From contig CM060974.1 of NCBI GenBank assembly GCA_030765045.1, positions 48,918,839 to 48,982,838 on the forward strand: a stretch of 64,000 bases of DNA, in the 5' to 3' direction. This document shows, in pieces, positions 46,466 through 56,270 of the stretch. Below the pieces are notes generated by a model that did not search any database, was not told where the DNA came from, and saw only the letters and a list, made by a program, of their open reading frames with translations. The DNA comes from Tenodera sinensis (lineage: Eukaryota > Arthropoda > Insecta > Mantodea > Mantidae). Position 1 is the first letter of the stretch. Each line of letters begins with the position of its first letter. The translations under genes were made by a program, and so were the position numbers.

Positions 46466-46598
46466 CTGTGCGAACCAGACAACTTCCTAGCTTGAGCTAT
46501 CTGTACATCCGGTTTGTATCGCTCACAGCCTGAATTTCTGTATAGGAAATGATTACATCAAATAAAAAATTCTGATGTACTTTCTCTACAAAGCTTAC

Positions 46599-46838
46599 CT
46601 TCATGTCACTATAACTGCATTGAGTTTCTGTTGAACTTGTTTGTAACCGCCATTGTTCATCTTTTATTTCAGTTTCACATTTATTATATCCCAGTACAAG
46701 AACTTCTGAAGAAAGTTCCCTCTGATCCAGTGAATGAAGGTGGGAACCCTCAGCTTCTTCCTCATTTTCTGTTTTGATATCCATTTTACTATAGTTGCTG
46801 CATTTGAACAGTTCTGTTCTTAAACTTCAGTAGGAAGT
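46599..46838 (-). CDS. Third paralogous leader exon of zinc-finger-type gene
   Basis: Minus strand. Acceptor CTTTTTCCACAG ends just before 46,838. ATG at 46,784 opens MDIKTENEEEAEGSHL. Coding runs 62 codons to the donor AAG|GTAAGC (exon end 46,599), phase 0. The C-terminal part (IKDEQWRLQTSSTETQ ... SDMK) and the sequence across the donor (encoding KVSFVE if unspliced) match the end of the copy-B exon (IKEEALWLETETSD ... DDIK). It is shorter because the middle acidic region is missing. Open and with both splice sites, it could be a first coding exon of a neighbouring or the same zinc-finger gene. Confidence 0.6.
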
Positions 46839-46849
46839 CTGTGGAAAAA

Positions 46850-47280
46850 GACACACATTATTAGTAATATGAAATATTTCCCTGAGTTTTGCCTGTACAC
46901 ACCTGATTATAACTGCAGGTAAAGTCTTAACCCTGATGCGGGCATGTGGCAGCATACATGTCGCCAATTTACTTTTCCTTTAATAATTTCACTAGTGTGC
47001 CATACATATAACAATGGTGCTAGACATGCTTTGAAGTGTTTAGTAATGGGGCAAATTTTACTATTGTTGCATTATGGTACCCTTTGTAACAGCTGTGACC
47101 TTTTGTGAAGTGGCAGTGCACGCCTGGTCAGGTAAATAAATGTAGCGCAGTCACTGTAGAATGTTTTCAGTATCCAAAGGTACATTTTGTGAGTGATTAA
47201 TACCTAAATGTGGTTGCTTTAGATTACAATTATCTTACTCACAGAAAGGGACCGATGTGAGAAGAAACTGAGTGTCTTCT
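46850..47280. other. No gene recognised
   Basis: Spacer upstream (minus strand) of the leader exon. No promoter motif that I can support. Confidence 0.3.
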
Positions 47281-47282
47281 TC

Positions 47283-49160
47283 TAGAATCAAATGGACAAG
47301 ATGGCAGACTTGATAGAATGCTGGATAACATGTGCCATTGAAGACATAGTGAATATCACGGAAGTAGGATTCTTGAGAAAGGACATGAAAGAAACAATAC
47401 TGGATGCGGTAAGCACTGTCAGAATCTGTTTTAATGAAATGAAAAACATTGTAGATAGCAAAAACAAGAAGATGATGAAACCTGATAGAGGTTAAGAGTG
47501 GACAAACAAAGAACACCTCAGAAGGAGACGACAGCTCCACAGAGAGACGAGTGGCACCATCTCTTGACCCGCAGAATTAAACGCCAAGAGAAAACCAGCC
47601 CCTAACAATAACTAGCAGAGGAGTTGCGAACAACAATCACAATACAAAGAGTATAGAAGATAGAATAACAGAAAAAGTAAACCACAAACTCCACAAAATG
47701 ATGGAAACCCTGACACTAAACCTCAAGGAAATGATACAGTCCTCCAAGTCACAAACGATTGGCATGAGAATTACGACATATTAATGCTGAACAAGACCTT
47801 CTCAACAAAGGACATACCAATCCCAGGTTTCTACTCTGAACAAATATTCGCCACCAAACCTTAAAGAGGAAGACCCATACAAGGATTAGCTTGCTACTAT
47901 AAACCAACAATAGGAAAACTAATAACAACCTATAGAGGAGAAGACGACTATGAAATACTCAAAACTGAAAAACTCAACATAATAGGAACATACATAAAAC
48001 CCAGAACCCCAATAGAAGTAATAGCCATGACAATGGCAGCACTCAAAATGACAACCCCCGGATGTAACACCATTATAGCGGGAGATATGAAGTGCAGGAT
48101 AGACTCAAACAACCACAGGGGAAACGAACTACAAGTGATGACATAAGAAGTTTTTACGCTCATAAATAACAAGAATGAAAAGACCCATTTCACCCACAAT
48201 GGAGGTAGTACTATTGACCTAATTTTCTACAAAGGCCCAGAAATCAACTTAGTAAACCACAAGATGTGCTACTCAACAACCAATACACCCTGAAGAAACA
48301 CATTCCTGTAATAGCTCCACAGTTTCAATCTAAGACAACAAACCCACCAGCAAAAAGAAACAAATACATACATATCAAAGACATGCACACCCTCCATCAA
48401 CAGCAAACAAAAATGGCTGAACTCAAAGAGAAAATAAAACAAAGTAACATAGAAGAGGCTGCAAATATAATGGAGAACATCATTAAAAATGCAGCAGCAA
48501 GGAAGAGAAAAGCCCAGCCCAGGGAGACAGACCCCCTCAGCCCATTATTATTCAACGTGGCCACTTACAACATAAAGAAGTTGCTTCAGAGGTAAAGATC
48601 TACAACTACGCCGACGACATGCAATGGGAAATCATGATAGAATGGAACTACAGACCACAGTATCCGCCCTGGAGAGATGAGCGGACAAGAATGAACTACA
48701 AATAAATAATGAGAAAACAGAACAGAAAAGGAGGCTAGACATCTCAGGAGGGCAAAATCTATGTGAAGAATGAGCCCCTGCAAACAACCAATCAAGTTAA
48801 ATACTTTGACGTAACCTTACAGACTACAAGGAATCCACACAAGACAAAGGGCAACGGCAGCCACAAAAGCAATACATGGCATCAGAGAACTGACAAAAAT
48901 ATCCCTTAAATCCGCGATGACACTCTTTGACACCAAAATAATACCTATACTTACATATGGCCTAGAAGTGACATGGGACAAACTCCACACGAGTGATTTA
49001 CTCACGCTGGAGGAAGTAAAAGCAGACTACTTGAAGGCAATGGGAGTGTGGAAGTGCACTCTATTGAGATTGGTCCATCCATTAGTGAGAGAGACCTTCT
49101 TGATAGAAGACCTACGGACAAAACTCAACCTCACTTGGACAGGTGTTAGATGAGAGAAGA
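47283..49160 (+). pseudogene. LINE relic with EN and partial RT, internally deleted
   Basis: Starts with an ORF1-like helical segment, MDKMADLIECWITCAIEDIV. The endonuclease follows at about 47,770-48,270: NYDILMLNKTFSTKDIPIPG, SEQIFATKP, NTIIAGDMKCRIDSNN and GGSTIDLIFYKG. Most of the RT is missing. QGD-DPLSPLLFNVATYNI (about 48,515-48,570) leads to YNYADDMQWE (about 48,602-48,630). A C-terminal patch LFDTKIIPILTYGLEVTWDK then VKADYLKAMGV follows at 48,926-49,060. Several stops and frameshifts. EN, then YADD, then ILTYGLEVTW is the order of Jockey/R1-like LINEs; the exact clade is unclear. Confidence 0.75.
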
Positions 49161-49489
49161 TATCTGGCCAGAATTCTTCATAACGGAAGCCATGGTAAAC
49201 TGGACCTGGACTGGCAAGAACCAGAAGCTTAGACACTTCACAACATCGATGCATATCACCACAAGATATGTAGGAACAAGACTTTCCATATATCGGGTGA
49301 CACCTGTGTGTGTGTGTGAACTGTGTGGTGATATATGTATGTGACAGATACCAAGTCTTAACATGTGCAAACCTGCAGAAATCAGTGATAAACTTTAGTA
49401 AAAACCCGTAGCAACCAAGCAATTGCACAACTTGTGCATGCTATTATGATGATGATCATTATTATATTCTTCTAGGATCGTGTGATATC

Positions 49490-50030
49490 ATGTCTTCGAC
49501 AGCGATACTCAAGGCTACAGAATCTGAACAATTGTGCGATGACTGGAATAAAGTGAGAGGAATACCCAACAATGACTGCCAGTTTTATATTGGTAATAAC
49601 CAAGAAATGTTATGGATAGGTATTCCATTACCAGTGCCAGGGAAAACAAAACATAACAATGTAATCAAAGTCTTGCCTGGTCCAATTCCCACGATAGAGA
49701 AACTTAAAGTTTTCTCAAATTTTTTGATACTGAGATGTTGTTGTTGTGTTTAACGCCCTCTTTTACTACTATGGCACCGCAGGTGGTGACACTGATGATA
49801 CGTGGAATGAAGATGGAGCACCGGTGGAATGAGATGGTGGGGGAAACCGGAGCACTCGCATAAACCAGCCCTAACGTCGCTTCGTACACCACGAATACTA
49901 CATGCGGGTCCCTGGGATTGAACCCAGGCTGCCTAGGTGGTAGGCGAGTGCACAAAGTGCTCTGCCACCGCGTCGCCTTTGATACTGAGATAATTCTGTT
50001 GTTGCAAACATGAACAGATAGATAAATAAC
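49490..50030 (+). pseudogene. piggyBac-like transposase, internal fragment split by a SINE
   Basis: Open frame with FYIGNNQEMLWIGIPLP, GKTKHNNVIKVLPGPIPT and KLKVFSNF. After a frameshift and across the SINE, FDTEIILLLQT follows. The order 'W-x-xx-P ... HNxVxxLPGP ... FFTDEIIxxIxxxTN' marks the start of the piggyBac DDE domain as I know it. Catalytic aspartates would lie downstream and are not present. The SINE S4 at 49,737-49,977 interrupts it. An AG preceded by TATTCTTCT (about 49,476) could be a splice acceptor but is more likely chance. Confidence 0.6.
49737..49977 (-). mobile_element. tRNA-derived SINE (family S4) with 14-bp TSD
   Basis: Same family and orientation as 35,787-36,033. TSD TTTGATACTGAGAT at 49,723-49,736 and 49,978-49,991. 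Head GTGGCAGAGCACTTTGTGC (A box region) and GGGTTCAATCCC (B box); tail (CAA)n. Confidence 0.93.
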
Positions 50031-50048
50031 AAGTAATAATTATTTATC

Positions 50049-50130
50049 TATGCCCGGTAAGCGGATGGTCTGTGGTTCAAATCCCAGTTGTGGCATTGAA
50101 TTTTTAAGTTCCAGTTCTACCTTTCAAACA
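50049..50130 (+). mobile_element. SINE S2 fragment (head only)
   Basis: CGGATGGTCTGTGGTTCAAA then CCCAGTTGTGGCATTGAA and TTTTTAAGTTCCAGTTCTAC match 2,680-2,735 almost exactly, then similarity ends. Confidence 0.6.
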
Positions 50131-50388
50131 ACTAATAATCTGTGAATTGCACAAGTGATGGAGAGTGCAAAAATACTTCTGCTTCTGAAATAATAGCTCT
50201 TTAAGGAGTGCTGTTTCTCACTGCTATGCAAAAGGGAGCATGCACAAATTTATTAGAGCTGTGGGTATCAAATGGAACAGGAACAACTATTCTAAGAGCA
50301 GCACTTAACTAAAAGTGCTTTCTACACACTTTATATTACCTTCTCCTGTATGCATATAATGGAATCGTTTGACATAATTTTCCCCAAC

Positions 50389-50650
50389 TTAAGAGTCGTG
50401 TGACTTGAAAACTTTCACATGTGTCAAAGACCAATGACAATACCATGTCTTTGTTCTAATGTCCTGACCAGGATCATCAGGATAAAAAGGTGATCTTGCT
50501 AAATTTATCAATGTAACACAATTTTCACCAATTTGAGTTGTCTGATTGACTTGAGAGTTTCCACACGTGTCAAAGGCTGAGGACAATACAATATCACGAC
50601 TTTGTCCTAATGTCCTGAACAAGGTCATCAGGAAAAACATTGCTAAGCTA
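50389..50650. repeat. Imperfect tandem duplication (about 145-bp unit)
   Basis: Shared words in order in both halves: ACTTGAAAACTTTCACATGT / ACTTGAGAGTTTCCACACGT, TGTCAAAG, TTTGT(C/T)CTAATGTCCTGA and TCATCAGGA. Confidence 0.7.
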
Positions 50651-50654
50651 AATT

Positions 50655-51335
50655 TATGGAGTGAGTGAGTAGGGTTTAAGGGCCCATTGACAGCTAGGTC
50701 ATTAGGGCCCCAAGTCAAATAGATAAAGAATGGGAAAACTCTACAATACGTAGAACTCACAGAATTAAAATGTTAGAGCAGGAAAATTAAAATAGACAAA
50801 TGTTAAAACAGTTAAAACGTAAAACTGATCTAAAAAGGTAAGTAAAAACAGTTAAAACTTAAAAACTGATCCAGAAAGGTAAGCAGTTAAAACAGGAAAA
50901 CAAGATAGAATGTCCTAAAAGTTCAAAATGAATTCACCATGAAATAAACTACAAGTTAAACCTGTTTACCAAGGCCAATACTGGCGACAAACCTCACACT
51001 GTATTTACAGATACCGGGTCACCGCTTAAGATTGGCTTTAGAGTTCAACTCAGGCCAAAGAACTGGCACCCACAAGTGTATTGTGGACATTCAAGGAGGA
51101 CATGTGTCACAGAAACTTGAATGCTGCAGGTGGAACAGACAGGCACCTAATCAACACTCAAAAGGTGTCCAAGCGTGTGTGACCTATTCTTAAATGGGTT
51201 AAAATGACTTCTGCCTGCCCAGTATAGTGAACATTAGAACTCCACTATGAACAACACTAGCAATGCCATTAATGGCAATGGCAAAAAGTGTTACACTGAG
51301 AATAGACCTCTGGGGTACACCAATAAATCGGTAAA
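50655..51335 (-). pseudogene. Jockey-like LINE, 3' part with internal deletion
   Basis: Minus strand: GVPQRSILSVTLFAIAINGI (RT motif before YADD) at about 51,330-51,270, which soon jumps to a C-terminal knuckle region, CLFHLQHSSFCDTCPPECPQ, at about 51,145-51,085. The tail LTWGPNDLAVNGPLNPTHSL runs to a (CACT)n end near 50,660. The catalytic YADD and RNase H are deleted. Short related 3' end at 32,745. Confidence 0.7.
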
Positions 51336-51384
51336 TGTCTACAAAATCAGCCATTCAAGAAAATGAATCAAACAGTGCAATGGA

Positions 51385-51603
51385 TGCAGTTTTTATTGCT
51401 GATTAAGATTTTGAAAGTTTTATTTGCTGGTCAAGCTTCGTTTTTGATTTATGAGCAAATTCTGTACCTAAGATGCAGTGGTTTTATTTCACTTATGCAC
51501 CAGATATTTAGCAAATAAATGTTTATAAATGAGTATAATATATGCTAGAATGACTGATATAATGCATTTAAGTTGAAATTGTTGCATAAACACTGCTCAA
51601 GTT
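51385..51603 (+). repeat. Left flank of the 69-bp array (modules A then B)
   Basis: Module A (ATTGCTGATTAAGATTTTGA ... GGTCAAGCTTCG) at about 51,396-51,440 and module B (AAATGTTTATAAATGAGTAT ... TTGAAATTGTT) at about 51,517-51,585. Inverted versions of both lie right of the array. Confidence 0.75.
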
Positions 51604-52845
51604 GTAAATATTTCGACAACACAGGGCGCTGTTACCCTATTCATATACATACACTAAACCTAACCTAATAAAGGCAATATTTCGATAACACAGGCCACTG
51701 TTACCACACTCATATACACACACTAAACCTAACCTAACACAGGCAATATTTCGATAACACAGGATCCTGTTACCACACTCATATACACACACTAAACCTA
51801 ACCTAACACAGGCAATATTTCGATAACACAGGATCCTGTTACCACACTCATATACACACACTAAACCTAACCTAACACAGACAATATTTTGATAACACAG
51901 GACGCTGTTACCACACTCATATACACACACTAAACCTAACCTAACACGGGCAATACTTTGATAACACAGGGCCCTGTTACCACACTCATACACACACACT
52001 AAACCTAACCTAACATGGGTAATATTTCGATAATACAGGATCCATTTATCACACTCATATACACACACTAAACCTAACCTAACACGGGCAATATTTTGAT
52101 AACACAGAGCCCTGTTACCACACTCATATACACACACTAAACCTAACCTAACACGGGCAATATTTCGATAACACAGGATCCCATTATCACACTCATATAC
52201 ACACACTAAACCTAACTTAACACGGGTAATATTTCGATAATACAGGATCCTGTTATCACACTCATGTACACACTAAACCTAACCTAACACGGGCAATATT
52301 TCGATAACACAGGATACTGTTACAACTCATATACACACACTAAACCTAACCTAACACGGGCAATATTTCGATAACAGAGGATCCTGTTATCACACTCATA
52401 TACACACACTAACCTAACCTAACACGGGCAATATTTCGATAACAGAGGATCCTGTTATCACACTCATATACACACACTAAACCTAACCTAACACGGGCAA
52501 TATTTCGATAACACAGGATACTGTTACAACACTCATATACACACACTAAACCTAACCTAACACGGGCAATATTTCGATAACAGAGGATCCTGTTATCACA
52601 CTCATATACACACACTAACCTAACCTAACACGGGCAATATTTCGATAACACAGGGCCATGTTACCACTCATATACACACACTAAACCTAACCTAACACGG
52701 GCAATATTTCGATAACACAGGATCCTGTTACCACACTCATATACACACACTAAACCTAACCTAACACGGCCAATATTTCGATAACACAGGATACTGTTAC
52801 AACACTCATATACACACACTAAACCTAACCTAACATGGGCAAAAC
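51604..52845. repeat. 69-bp minisatellite, about 18 units, with CCTAACCTAA in each
   Basis: Monomer about 69 bp: CACACTAAACCTAACCTAAC, CGGGCAATATTTCGATAACA, CAGGATCCTGTTACCACACT, CATATACA. Because 69 is divisible by three, one minus-strand frame stays open over many units (CVYECGNRILCYRNIARVRL); this is an artefact. Each unit carries two tandem CCTAA. Several contain the palindrome AGGATCCT. Small 1-4 bp indels in central units (near 52,265, 52,325 and 52,412) break the frame. Confidence 0.95.
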
Positions 52846-52975
52846 GAAAGCGAAGCTTGACCACCAAATAAAAACTTTCAAACTCGTAATCAGCAATAAC
52901 AATTTCAGCATAAATACATTAATCAATCATTCTAGCATATATGATACTAGTTTATAAACATTTACTAAAGATGCC
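52846..52975 (-). repeat. Right flank of the array (inverted module A, then inverted module B)
   Basis: GCGAAGCTTGACCACCAAAT ... GTAATCAGCAAT is module A reversed. ACAATTTCAGCATAAA ... CTAGCATATATGATAC ... TTTATAAACATTTAC is module B reversed. The order (A' then B') is not that of a simple palindrome, which would give B' then A'. Confidence 0.75.
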
Positions 52976-53570
52976 GATTTTAGAGACAATTACCAACGTA
53001 TGTTACAGTCGGTGGCGCCACCCACCCTACTTTTTAAGTGGCTTCACTTTTTCAGGTACATATCTATATCTAGAACTACATATATCAGTATAACTACCAT
53101 ATCCTGAGTGTGGATTATGTCAATTGTGTATTATTACAACTTGTGAAATACGATGTACGAATAGCGATGTCAAGTGTTTTAGCAGAGGCGCAACGTTAAC
53201 CAATAAAAGAAATAGTAGATTACAAAACCCTTTCACATCCAGCCTCACAAATGAAGTCTCATAAAACTAGTATTAATGAAATTAGGTTAAGAATTGCGCA
53301 GTATTCTCCCGCACAATACGACTATTTGGGACGAACAATTAATTGCCAAGAATATATTTGTTTGTTGATACTACCTGCTAAGTAAATAGTTTACGTACCT
53401 GATCTCTGCAACAATTCAGTTATATCTTCAGATACAGCGACATCGGAAATAGGTAAAATGTAATTTTCAACACAAGTCAAGATGTCTGAAGGTGTACAAA
53501 TTCTGAAGCCAGCTTACAAAGAAAAGCCATGTAATCTATTCGGCCGTGGTGCGTTGTGTTCTATTACTTT
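52976..53570. other. No gene recognised
   Basis: AT-rich spacer between the minisatellite and the piggyBac remnant. Contains GGTGGCGCCACC, a perfect 12-bp palindrome, near 53,012. Confidence 0.35.
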
Positions 53571-53576
53571 TGTCTT

Positions 53577-53602
53577 TTATGCGAGTATGCAACTGTAACA
53601 GA
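53577..53602 (-). pseudogene. Last codons of a piggyBac-like transposase, cut off by hAT
   Basis: Reverse complement, joined in thought to 61,565 onward, gives the end ICYSCILA and TAA at 53,577-53,579. The matching intact stretch at 21,376-21,435 shows the uninterrupted arrangement. Confidence 0.6.
53595..53602. repeat. Left 8-bp target-site duplication of hAT
   Basis: GTAACAGA here and GTAACAAA at 61,565-61,572, one mismatch. The paralogous empty site near 21,420 has a single copy. Eight-base duplications are the rule for hAT. Confidence 0.85.
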
Positions 53603-54465
53603 CAGTGTTGCCAATTTAGCTTTTTTCCCACTAAATCTAGCTTTTTTAAATTTCGTGTTAGCGGCAAAAAACCATTATTCCCGCCTAGCGGGAATTTTAG
53701 CTTTTTTGCATTAACAGGGCATTTGCAAAAAATAGGCACTATTAGGACACCCCTGAAGAAAATGAATCCATGGAAGTATATGACTGGTTTGTTAAAAGCA
53801 CGAGATAAGAGCGATGAGGGAGCTGGGTTCCGTTATCGTAACACAACTCGCTATTAAAACGTAAACTATGGTGGATAATAAAGAGGACAGAAAATAAACT
53901 CTTCAAACCGGAGACTTGAGATAACGAATAAACAATAACATCTTATTCAGCATACACCGGAGAGATTTCTCCAGCCTACTTCCCTCAAAGTAATTGCGTG
54001 TGGTACAGATATTGGTGTTTCCGGGACTTTAGCTAGACTACTCGCTATTTATTAACTGCGTTTATGCTTCTCACTTCTGCTTATACTGGCAGTAAACTTT
54101 GAGTCTATGTGTGTGTGTGTGTGTGTGTTATTTAAAACACATATCTGTCTAGCCCATGGAGACTTATTGCTGGTGGTATTTGTTTGTTCCTCTTTCCTCC
54201 TCCTAGCCTAACAGATGCAGGTGGCCTGTGTTTGGTTCAAGAAATTATATAATTATTTACAGTAACTTAAAACCTAAGGAAACTTTTCAGTTGCGTTGTT
54301 CCCGTCCCCTTCATTACGCACTCTTCATCTCGGTGGGCTACAAGTGCATTGAAAACGGGTGTAGTCGGTTCATGTATAGTGATTCTGTGATTGATAATAT
54401 TTAGTCATTGTGTTAACTGTTATTCTACACTTTTATTGTTACAAACTACTTCGTATTCGTGTGAA

Positions 54466-55003
54466 ATGCCTCCAAAATATCAACAGCATTTTCGAAAGGA
54501 GTGACTTAGTGACCCCGCTTTTAAGGACTGGCTTTTAGAAGTGCCCAGTGATAAAGATAAAGTTAAATGCAAATTTTGTAAAGCTATCTTTAACGCAAAA
54601 CGCAGTGATCTTTTGCAGCATGCTAAAACTAAAAAGCATTTAGCTTCATCTAGTGCATTTAGCTCTTCAAGAAGGTTGGACCAATTTCTTAGCTTAAGTA
54701 GAGATCACAGAACACTCTAGCGTAGAGATTCTGAGAAGTTACGAAATGCCGAAGCTTCTCTCTCACTTTTTCTTGCGTGTCATTCATCACTATTAAGTAT
54801 TGACGACCTTGGTGAACTTTGCAAATCTATGTTTAGTGACAGTCCAACTGCGGCAAATATTCAGTTGCACAGGACAAAATGTAGTGCGTTGGTGAACTTT
54901 GTTTTAGGTCCCCATTTTGAGAAAGTATTGCGAGAAGATATAGGGACTGGAGTGTATAGTATACTTATTGACGAGTCAAACGACATCAGTGTTACCAAAA
55001 TTT
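54466..55003 (+). pseudogene. hAT transposase, N-terminal part
   Basis: ATG at 54,466: MPPKYQQHFRKE, then TGA (54,502). The frame goes on with a BED-type zinc finger VKCKFCKAIFNAK ... LLQHAKTKKH and a SSRRLDQFL linker, TAG at 54,718, then LSIDDLGELCKSMFSDSPTA, CSALVNFVLGPHFEKVL and YSILIDESNDISVTK. The D of DESND is the first catalytic residue of the RNase H-like fold. Two nonsense codons show it cannot make full protein. The frame is then split by the LINE at 55,018. Confidence 0.85.
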
Positions 55004-55017
55004 TGGGGATTGCAATA
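55004..55017. repeat. Left 14-bp target-site duplication of the R1-like LINE
   Basis: TGGGGATTGCAATA here and at 60,713-60,726, identical. It lies inside the hAT transposase frame (ILGIAI). Confidence 0.95.
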
Positions 55018-55069
55018 AAAAAAAATAAAAAAATAAAAATAAAAGAAAAATAAAAATAAAAATCTGCAT

Positions 55070-56270
55070 ACTGGACCCCGGCACCTGATTTCTTAAACCG
55101 GGGTCAATATTCAGATCTTTATTATTTTATTACAAATATAAAACAAAGATACACTTTACAAAATTTACAGATTAACAAAATAAGATAAAAATAAAATAAT
55201 TTAAAACACAACATTTTAACATCCTAAAACCACACCTCTTCTAACTAAAATTAAGAGAGAAAAAAAAAAACAATAAATTACAAATATAAAATCTAAAAAA
55301 AAAAAAAATTTCCATCTCATCCCTAATCATACCTATTCAAAACTTTTATAAATTTAATAAAAAACTCTATAAAAATTTTAAAAAATCACCTCTTTAAACA
55401 CAAGCTCTTATAAATTATAGAATAACTTATAAGAACCTTAACTTTCAAAATCAAAATTTATAAAAAAAAAGCAAAAAATTTTAAATAAAATATTACTGGT
55501 ATTCAGTAATAAAATAAGTAACTGGTAACCAGTTACTACTAAATCTACAAATATAAAAGATCCATAACAAAACAAAATATGACCGCCGGAATCCGGCGGC
55601 CATCTTGGTACTGGTACCCAGCACCAAAACTCCTTTACTCCACACTACAGCTCAATTACACTCATGCATAATTATATAATAAACAATAATCAAAATAACT
55701 ATTGAACATAATCAAATTACACATTTAAAAGTATACACATAAACATCATACAACACAAACATTACAACATTCAAAATCTTCAGAACCTCAATTAAATAAC
55801 TCAAACATACAAATTATCTTCAGACCTCCAAAATAAACAACAAATCCTTCAAATTTCTTAATCTCAGACCTCCAAAATAAACAACAAATCCTTCAAATTT
55901 CTTAATCTACTAAAGCTTTAAAACATTTAAGTTTATTTAATAAAATAAAATATTACATTAAATTTAAATCAAATATCAATATTTCAAATTCAGATTTATA
56001 TATTAAATATTACGAAACATTTTTAATCCCTAAATTTAGAAAGCATTTGAAACTATTTAAACTCTACACTACAGCACAGATACACCCGTACATAATTATA
56101 TAAAATGCGAGACATAATAATCAAAATGACATTTAAATATAAACAAAATTACACATATTTAAGATAATACACTAAAACATCATCTAACATAAAAATACAA
56201 CATTTAAACATTTTCAAAACCTCATTTTCATAAAAATTTCAAACATTTCTTTATTGTCGGTATTTATGTA
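55070..56270 (-). other. 3' UTR of the R1-like LINE
   Basis: About 1.2 kb of A/T-rich sequence without open frames. It contains a tandemly repeated AATCTCAGACCTCCAAAATA block (about 55,800-55,905) and a C/G-rich CCGCCGGAATCCGGCGG palindrome near 55,581. Confidence 0.6.

Noticed and set aside
51637..52206. 189-codon open frame with CVYECGNRILCYRNI repeats
   Set aside because: The 69-bp satellite monomer is a multiple of three and lacks stops in this frame. Indels in other monomers break it, and no start or splice context exists.
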